DNA from: Panagrolaimus kolymaensis
Lineage: Eukaryota; Nematoda; Chromadorea; Rhabditida; Panagrolaimidae
NCBI GenBank assembly: GCA_028622995.1
Contig: JAJQJQ010000011.1
Location: 1,860,001-1,924,000, forward strand
Length of the DNA stretch: 64,000 bases
Reading direction: 5' to 3'
Shown: positions 57,786-64,000 of the stretch, one piece after another
Layout of the letters: every line of letters begins with the position of its first letter
Numbering within the stretch: the first letter of the stretch is position 1
The notes under the pieces: model-generated
Seen by the model: only the letters and a program-made list of their open reading frames with translations
Databases searched by the model: none
What the model was told of the DNA's origin: nothing
Translations under genes and position numbers: made by a program

Positions 57786-57800
57786 CTAAAAAAATGCAGG
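57786..57800 (-). promoter_or_regulatory. Splice acceptor upstream of PC4 (probable trans-splice site)
   Basis: Minus-strand CTGCATTTTTTTAG lies 17 bp before the PC4 ATG. No upstream exon is seen. Confidence 0.45.
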
Positions 57801-58759
57801 AAATTGAAGCAAAGTTTAGAAAAGAGAAAGAAAAGTTTTGAAATCGCGAAAGAAGAAATCATTGAAGGTGCTCTTAACTTGCTTGTAACATAAAGCCAAT
57901 AGATTAAACCAACATGATTTCAAACAAAAAAAAATTGATGATATTTGGTAATAAAAAAACGTTTATAATAAAATGAAGATCCATGGAAACAAAAACCCTT
58001 TACAACTAAAAAATGGAACAAAGCCATTTTTATCTAATTGTTCAAACGACGAGGCTTTGCTTTTTGAAGATAAATAAATAACAAAAAACGTAAATGTCTT
58101 AAATTTCACTAAAAAAAAGAAGAGGAGAAGAAGGCTTCGACGATCGAGTTGTGAGTTTCAATGATGGACGATAACAACGATTTAGGGGAAATACCGTATC
58201 CTGAATTATTTTAAAACCACGCAACTCTTGTTGCGAGTAATAGCTTGCGTTTCATACAATTTGAGCCTCTTTTTTACATACAAAAAAAACTGTTTTACCT
58301 GAGTTTTAAAATCAGGGCTCTAGCCATTCTTAATCGATTTTGAAGAAAAAGGTCGTACAAAGTCACCACATGATTAACTTTAGTTGATCCTGGTTAGCAT
58401 TTATAAGCAAGTTAGTGCCATCTCCATTTTAACCTCCTTTTTCCTTGTACGTCCTTCATTTTTATTTTTGTTTTTTGCAAATTTTTATCATTCAAATATC
58501 TGAACTTACGTATTCTTTTATTCACAAAATCGTTCGCGAAGATTTTATTCCTTTTATTGATCCATATTTTTAAATTTTTTGGTTGCCTTGCTATTTGAAG
58601 GCTTCACTTTTACCTTTTTTTTGCCATTCGTTTGGTATGTTCATTTGTTCATTGTTTCAAATAAACGTTCACTTGTCAAAAAAATTGTTGTTTTTTTTTT
58701 GAAAATAAAATTCTTTAGCTTATTTAAAGTTTACAGACAAAATAGAGACCTTAACGAAG
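57801..58759. other. Intergenic stretch with a direct-repeat copy
   Basis: About 960 bp between PC4 and the broken HAT/F-box-like gene. It holds the direct repeat at 58239-58297. Open frames are low-complexity. No gene seen. Confidence 0.4.
58239..58297 (+). repeat. Direct repeat, left copy
   Basis: AATAGCTTGCGTTTCATACA then ATTTGAGCCTCTTTTT recurs in the same orientation at 62984-63043, with similar A-rich and TTTTAC sequence beyond. The core of about 36 bp is identical. The two copies bracket 4.7 kb holding the HAT/F-box-like locus and the retrotransposon relic. Confidence 0.75.
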
Positions 58760-60763
58760 ATGTATTATCGTGATATCGGTTTATTACCAATCAGCTATCA
58801 AAGGGCTATTAAAGAGCTTTTTGAAAATTTGAATCAAACTCCAAATTTACAAGATAAAGAAAAATTATACTAGACATTTGTAAGCAAATTCACTACCGTG
58901 AGTTTTTGTTGGGAACGGTGGTATCAGTAAGTTTTTTAAATTAAAACTTTTTATATCTCATTTCCTTTTTAGTAAAACATTTTATACTAACAGCGAGCTT
59001 CAATCACAAAGAGATAAAGAACTTGCAATACGCGCTTTTAATCATTTCTATGTCAGTAGTACGTCTTTGGAGAGTGATTATTGTTATCAAAAAGTAATAA
59101 AAAAAACATCCAAAATAATTATTGTTTAAAATTTTTAGAATTTACCATGGACAAAAATAATTGATTACGACTTTGAACTACTAAAAGCAAATACGATAAA
59201 AGGACGCGTAAATTATCTTCAATTAATCGAAGAAGCTTTTTCTTTGCCTTTTGCGGAATTGAAAAAATGTCTGGATTTTTATGAACAAGAGTCCAGTAAG
59301 TTGTAGTACATGATGCAAATGCTCTAACTTTGCACACATATTTAAGCTTCACCAATAACGGAAGAATTGTATCAAAAGTATGAAAAATCTCTAGCTTTGT
59401 ATCAAAAAATTATGGATTCGAAAGATGATGATGAAAAATGGATTAATTGTTTAAAAGAATCGAGTGATGACAAGTTTGTCATCCAAAACATTGAAGTCCG
59501 TCTTAGTCAAAAACCATACGATTCCATGTTTTGGAAAATGTATATTAATTTTTTAAATGAAAAAAACTACTTTAAAGTTAGTTTAAAAGCTTATTAAAAT
59601 TTAATCGTCGAGAATTCCAGTGGATGTTCAACGTTTACTCTCGATACTGCCGCTTTTATATAGATGATTTAGAAATGCGGAAAACATCCCAAAGCGAAAT
59701 TAATCGGGTTGATAGACTTGGAATTGAAACAACGAAATGGAAGTTTGATTGCGTCAAACTTGAAAAAGATTTCGGAACGAAAGAAGCTTCCCTGGTTTTA
59801 GCTAAGCGATATTTTACAAATGTTTCAAACGAGAACTTTGAAACTTTTTTCAAAAATATTGAAATGGAGATTGAAATAAAATATCCTCCCATCATGCCTG
59901 ATTATGCCATAAATGAAAAAGGCATTACTCCTTTCCGAACATCAAAGCCTGTATCCTTTCAAGTTACAACTTTCCAAAACTTTTCATTTCCTCAATCGTT
60001 AATTCGATATATTTGTGAAAAAGCAAATTATCGTATCCTTCAAAACCTTTATTCACTTTCAAAACAATTTTATGCTATGCTTAAAATTGCTCTTTGTCAC
60101 AAAATTGATATCCCATACTTTCTAAAGGAAACAGGTACATTTGGTGAATCATTTTTCCTTACAGAGTATGATCTAAATATTAAAAATCATCCAAAGCTTT
60201 ATTTAATAAATAATTTATATTATTGCAAAAACAACTTTTTCAACCGAACGGCGCTTTCTTATGTTGCTTCAAGATTGTACAGATGTGCATTAAAAAAATT
60301 TGATATTTATTGTCAAGATTTATATTTGCCAGAATTTGAGTTATTGGTAGAAAATGTTGAAAATTTTAAATTTCGTTATTCCTCCGTAAATGATCAAAAC
60401 GAAATGGTTTCAATAAAAGAGATGATTGACAAAATGCCGATGCTCACAAACGCTGAATTCAAAGGAAAATATATATTTGCTTCCCCAAAAATGATTACAC
60501 GAAAGCATCAATTAAATAAAACGAAACTCTCATTCATCTCTTTGGAATATTTTTTGTATGATGAAGATACATCTTTAATTTGTGACTTCATCAAAGTAGC
60601 TAGTAATTTTTAGTACTTAACTTTCACTTTCTTTTTTTAGTTAAATGCTGTGCCAAATTCCTGCTTCAAAATTTACTTTCATTATGAATATTTCCACAAT
60701 CATTCTGCAACAATGAAAACAATAAAATCATTACTCGATAAATGGGAGCCCGTGAATGAATAA
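58760..60763 (+). pseudogene. HAT-repeat + F-box-like paralogue with an in-frame stop
   Basis: Exons run from ATG 58760 (MYYRDIGLLPISYQRAIKEL) to TAA 60761-60763. HAT-like segments include FCWERWYQ, RDKELAIRAFNHFYVSS, NYLQLIEEAFSLPFAELKKC, YEKSLALYQKIMD, FWKMYINFLNEKNYFK|WMFNVYSRYCRFY. The F-box-like region is FSFPQSLIRYICEKANYRIL, then LYSLSKQFYAML. The product would match the layout of the gene at 30803-32953. The first exon has an in-frame TAG at 58871-58873 after KEKLY, although the sequence after it (FVSKFTTVSFCWERW) is clearly coding. Downstream exons look intact, so this is a recent pseudogene, an allelic null, an assembly base error, or a gene starting later. Confidence is moderate for that reason. 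Confidence 0.6.
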
Positions 60764-61082
60764 CCAATAATTCAAATTTTGTAAAACTTTTTTTTCTTTG
60801 TAAAGAATAAAATATTTTGTTCCTCTTGAGCATATCTTCAACAAATCTCACATTTGTTGGCAGTTTTATATTCACGACAAGTACGACAAAACATTTATCT
60901 TGATTCAGGTGAAGTTTATCTAAAACATTGGTGCAACTTAAAAAAAATAGACATAATTACACTAATAACAACAGAAAAATGGTTCAAAATGCATAAAATG
61001 TCCCATCAGTAGCTAGCTGTAATGTAAGTTTGTATTGTTATTAAATACGCTTTAAAATCAACAAGTTTTTAAGGCGCCCCAG
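60764..61082. other. Intergenic gap
   Basis: About 320 bp between the HAT/F-box-like locus and the retrotransposon relic. No feature seen. Confidence 0.3.
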
Positions 61083-62490
61083 TTGGGCCGCCGCAAAAAC
61101 TTGTCATTTCAACATTCATTTGCATTTTTTACAATGCAGCAAGAGGATAATAAGACGAACATGATACCGCCAACTGAGACAGCGTGGCCTCCACCAGCTT
61201 ATAATGGTAAAACAAGATTTGACATTTTGGAGACCCAACTGAACATGTATTTCGATGATAAGAAGTACACCGATGCTAATAATAAAGAAAAGGTTGCGTT
61301 ATTACAGCATATCGGATCCGAGATGCTTGAGAAGATAATCGACTGGACATATCCATTAGCTCCTGAAAAGCAAAAATACAACGACTTGATGAAGATTGTC
61401 AAAGATAAATGCACCAACAAGGCCAATATCTTCTCGATGAGAGTGTGATTCTTCAATGAAAAGCAATAACCTGATCAATCAGTGGAAGAATATTTCATGC
61501 ATATATGAGCTAGATGCTTGGTCAATGCAAAATTTCGAGTATGACAGCAGAAGAATTTTGTGTAATGGCAGCTATAAGTGGTCCAGGAAATGATGAACTT
61601 CGTTGATTTTTAATAACACCTTCGAATGAACTTACATCAATGAACCAAGCTCGGGAATTGGCCATGAGCTTCGAACAATGCAAAAGCCCAATACAGATTA
61701 TCAAAGGTCGAGCAATCGCTTCAAATGTCTACGATATGAATGTAATCGGCCATGGTTACAAGAAATGCAAGTATTGCGATGGGATCCATCAAAAAGGTCG
61801 TGGAAATTGTCCTGCAAAGGATCGAAAATGCAACAAATGCAAAAGCATAGGACATTATGCTCGATGTTGCGAGAATAATAAGAGGCATTCTTATGGAAAT
61901 GGAAGCTCTTCATCTTCCGGGGAGGGAGATAAACCAAAGCCGAAGATTAGATATGTAAATGAAGAATGTGCTCGTCACGTCGATCCGTTTGGATTGCTAA
62001 AGGTTTCGTCAGAAATGGGAAACATGCAAGAATATGTGCCACCAATCATGGTTCAGTGTCAGATAAACAATCGCAAATTAAAGTTTCAGTATGACACCGG
62101 TGCAGCGATGACAGTGGTCAACAAGAAGGTATGGAGCATTTTGCGGAAACCAAAGTTGCATGAAGCAAAGTTTTATCTTCAAAGTTACAATGGCATAAGT
62201 AACATTAAGATTCTTGGTATATGCGAAGTTGAAGTAAAGGTCAAACATTAGTGTAAGAAGCTATGTCTTACTGTTGTTAAGCAAGGGATTTCCTTGTTTG
62301 GAAGAAATTGGATGAGCAAGTTGAAGATGTGTGAGAAAGACAAAGTTGATCAAAAAGCTAAATTTTAGAATATGCTTGAAGTTATTCCATGTAAAGCCAA
62401 AGAGAATGTGAAGGTGCATGTAGGTCACATGCAAGGGAAGGTAAAAGGAAAGCAATGTCCTCGTCGCGGAAAGTTAATAGCATCTGGACA
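61083..62490 (+). mobile_element. Decayed LTR-retrotransposon gag/protease (Ty3/gypsy-like)
   Basis: The first frame (61083-61448) encodes a gag-like N-terminus rich in basic residues (FDILETQLNMYF). After a stop the reading frame continues with FFNEKQQPDQSVEEYF, with further in-frame stops at about 61507 and 61600. A second intact block (61640-62251) has the zinc knuckle CNKCKSIGHYARCC (CX2CX4HX4C) and a retroviral-type aspartic protease FQYDTGAAMTVVN. The tail near 62258-62330 has the LTVVKQGISLFGRNW motif typical of Ty3/gypsy protease ends. No reverse transcriptase or integrase follows and no LTR pair was seen, so this is an inactive relic. Confidence 0.8.
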
Positions 62491-62500
62491 AGATGTGTAA

Positions 62501-62713
62501 GGTGGATCAAGTGTCGATTATGCTCATCGTGAAAAATTAGCAACACCTAAAGAAAAAATTCAAAAAGCTCGTGGTTTCAGTCATCTCGAATTCAAAGTTG
62601 TTGAAAATAATCATCATGTAGCTAATCTTGGACAAAGTTTTTGTGAAAAGCGAAGCCCTGAAGTTGGTCGAAGTTTCAAAGCAAATTCTCCAATAAAAGC
62701 AATGCAGTTGTAA
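62501..62713 (+). pseudogene. Short coding fragment of unknown origin
   Basis: An open frame of 70 codons without an ATG at its start (begins GGSSVDYAHREKLATPKEK, then FSHLEFKVVENNHHVANLG) has clean host-like codon use and ends at TAA 62711-62713. It follows the retrotransposon relic directly. It could be a captured host exon or another broken gene. Not recognised. Confidence 0.3.
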
Positions 62714-63146
62714 GGAACTTACAATCTGTGAAAACTAAGTTCAAAGGAAATGGGGATCCAACGATGGATAGATACATCGAAAGTAACAACAAAAAGTAAA
62801 AAAAGCAATGGATAGATAATCAACAAAGAATTCAAAAGACAAAATTCTTTTCTTTGACCAGATACAGTTGTGTGTGCAATGAGAATAATCAACCGAAAGC
62901 ATTAAAAATGAATATCAAAAAGGACATCTTGAAATTTCCCTAAGCGGTCCCAAAGTAAATAAGAACATTTTTAAACAACGAGAAATAGCTTGCGTTTCAT
63001 ACAATTTGAGCCTCTTTTTACAACAACAAAAAACTATTTTACTATCGAATATGCTTTTTTCAGATTCTGATTATTATGTGTTTAAAATAATTTTTTTATT
63101 ATATTTCAATGACATCGTTTGTTTAAATTATAACTATTGCACGTAT
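62714..63146. other. Intergenic stretch with direct-repeat right copy
   Basis: About 430 bp of A/T-rich DNA without coding signal, ending at the 3' end of the 3-beta-HSD gene and holding the repeat at 62984-63043. Confidence 0.3.
62984..63043 (+). repeat. Direct repeat, right copy
   Basis: Same core as at 58239-58297, 4.7 kb downstream, in the same orientation, followed by a CAACAACAAAAAACTATTTTAC variant. Confidence 0.75.
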
Positions 63147-63698
63147 TTAAATTATTGTGGCATTAGATTCAACAACAAATATCGCATCAGAAAGAATGGG
63201 ATACATGTAAGAAGTAAACAACGTGAAAGCAATAAGGGTAACAAGTTTTGACCAAAATTGTTCAGATAATATTATGTATGTATATTTGAATTTATAACTT
63301 GCAATCTTTTTGTTTGATATTTTTACTTTACTTTTAGCTGTTTCGTAATATTCTATCGTTGATTTGAGGCAATGATTGTTTTGAGGATCATATCCAAAAT
63401 CCCTTCGAGCTTTTTCAATTGAATATGTGTTTGTGAGAGCAAGAAGGTTAACTTCAAATCGAGTTAAAAGGGGCTCTAATTTGAATAAAAAGTAAAGCCA
63501 TTCTGAGACAAATGCAATAAAATAAACCAAATGATAAGGAATTTTAAATACTGGGATTGAAACACCAACGCATTCAAAAAGTGGATACCAAAAACCAATA
63601 TTCGAAACAGGTGATCCACCATCAACTATGTTGTATGCATTGCCATTGGTTGGAGAATCATGACCAATGCGAAGGGATTGTTCAGCTTTTCTTAAAGC
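63147..63698 (-). CDS. 3-beta-hydroxysteroid dehydrogenase family, C-terminal exon (gene continues off window)
   Basis: After the acceptor at 63699-63700 the minus strand reads ALRKAEQSLRIGHDSPTNGNAY, then NIVDGGSPVSNIGFWYPLFE, then PYHLVYFIAFVSEWLYFLFKLEPLLTRFEV, LLALTNTYSIEKARRDFGYDP and ENNHCLKSTIEYYE-like text. These are hallmarks of the extended SDR 3-beta-HSD family: DGxPVSN, a membrane helix and the YSIEKARRxxGYxP end. The Rossmann NAD site and the YxxxK active site must lie upstream, beyond 64000. Where the protein ends is unsure: the frame is open to 63147, but a spliced or earlier end is possible. Members make or modify steroid-like hormones. Confidence 0.75.
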   Translation of the reverse strand, partial: ALRKAEQSLRIGHDSPTNGNAYNIVDGGSPVSNIGFWYPLFECVGVSIPVFKIPYHLVYFIAFVSEWLYFLFKLEPLLTRFEVNLLALTNTYSIEKARRDFGYDPQNNHCLKSTIEYYETAKSKVKISNKKIASYKFKYTYIILSEQFWSKLVTLIAFTLFTSYMYPILSDAIFVVESNATII

Positions 63699-63752
63699 CT
63701 GTTAAAATAGTTTTATTATTTATAGCTTATTGCAAAAATTTTGTTTTTTTAA

Positions 63753-63943
63753 AGGAACAAGACTATTTGATGCCTTTTCGAAAATTTCGATACTGGGGCT
63801 GGGAGAAAGAGTTGGGGCGGCGCGTGTTTGAATTACCGTGTCACCTACTGCCTTACACGGTAATTCAAACACGCGCCGCCCCAACTGTTCCTCCCAGCCC
63901 CAGTATTGAAATTTTCGAAAAGGCATCAAATAGTCTTGTTCCT
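63753..63943. mobile_element. Palindromic MITE with TTAA flanks
   Basis: Two 89-bp arms (63753-63841 and 63855-63943) pair with only about three mismatches, around a 13-bp loop (63842-63854). The ends are AGGAACAAG...CTTGTTCCT, and the sequence TTAA stands directly on both sides (63749-63752 and 63944-63947), as for TTAA-target insertions. The arms are rich in G and C (GGGGCGGCGCGTG). It lies in an intron of the partial 3-beta-HSD gene. No coding capacity. Confidence 0.9.
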
Positions 63944-64000
63944 TTAATACACATTTTTCAATAAATATTCAATGAGTTTATCTTTTGAAATATTTTAGTT

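Noticed and set aside
63557..63964. Plus- and minus-strand frames through the palindrome at 63753-63943
   Set aside because: The palindrome makes the same peptide (MPFRKF..) on both strands. It is an artefact of the MITE, not two genes.
1..64000. CRISPR array, bacterial operon or prophage
   Set aside because: The window is eukaryotic, with introns in nearly all genes. No regularly spaced repeats were seen.

Overview
This window is nuclear DNA from a nematode. It is A/T-rich, most genes are split by short introns (about 40-80 bp) with GTAAGT-like donors and TTTTTAG/TTTCAG acceptors, and several genes have a strong acceptor just 5' of the start codon, as expected for spliced-leader trans-splicing. 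The gene content also fits: a C6-domain/Thr-rich secreted protein, a Fer-like SH2 tyrosine kinase, a C-type lectin fused to a fibrinogen-like domain, and divergent F-box-like proteins. The F-box-like family and the A/T bias suggest a clade IV (Tylenchina, perhaps panagrolaimid) species, but this is inference.

Layout. 1-13 kb: the edge of a minus-strand secreted protein, a long gene-free stretch, a secreted neprilysin (M13), a divergent GSK3-like kinase, a one-pass membrane protein and a diverged calcium-sensor (NCS/KChIP-like) protein. 13-21 kb: mostly intergenic, with an orphan Arg/Gly-rich exon and a p50RhoGAP (CRAL-TRIO/BCH plus RhoGAP). 21-28 kb: a NADAR-domain protein with a Gln-rich tail, the Thr-rich/C6 protein with tandem repeated exons, the lectin/fibrinogen protein and a Lys/Ser-rich membrane protein. 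28.6-29.7 kb: a 1.07-kb foldback element. 30-42 kb: SmE, a HAT-repeat plus F-box-like fusion gene, peroxisomal ABCD3, the SH2 kinase and RCC1. 42-48.6 kb: a copy of the ABCD3 3' end followed by a gene desert of about 6 kb. 48.6-58 kb: an ADAM metalloprotease with an almost absent disintegrin region, a nearly perfect duplicate of the 3' part of CPSF73, an F-box-like gene, full CPSF73 and the coactivator PC4/SUB1. 58-64 kb: a broken paralogue of the HAT/F-box-like gene, a decayed LTR-retrotransposon gag/protease and a partial 3-beta-HSD gene carrying a perfectly bounded palindromic MITE.

No single pathway links the genes. The recurring theme is local duplication: two recent segmental copies of gene 3' ends, duplicated exons inside two genes, dispersed HAT/F-box-like paralogues, and inverted-repeat elements. 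PC4 and CPSF73 lie on the same strand 210 bp apart and may form an operon for mRNA synthesis and 3'-end processing. The least familiar items are the HAT-repeat/F-box-like fusion family and the NADAR protein.
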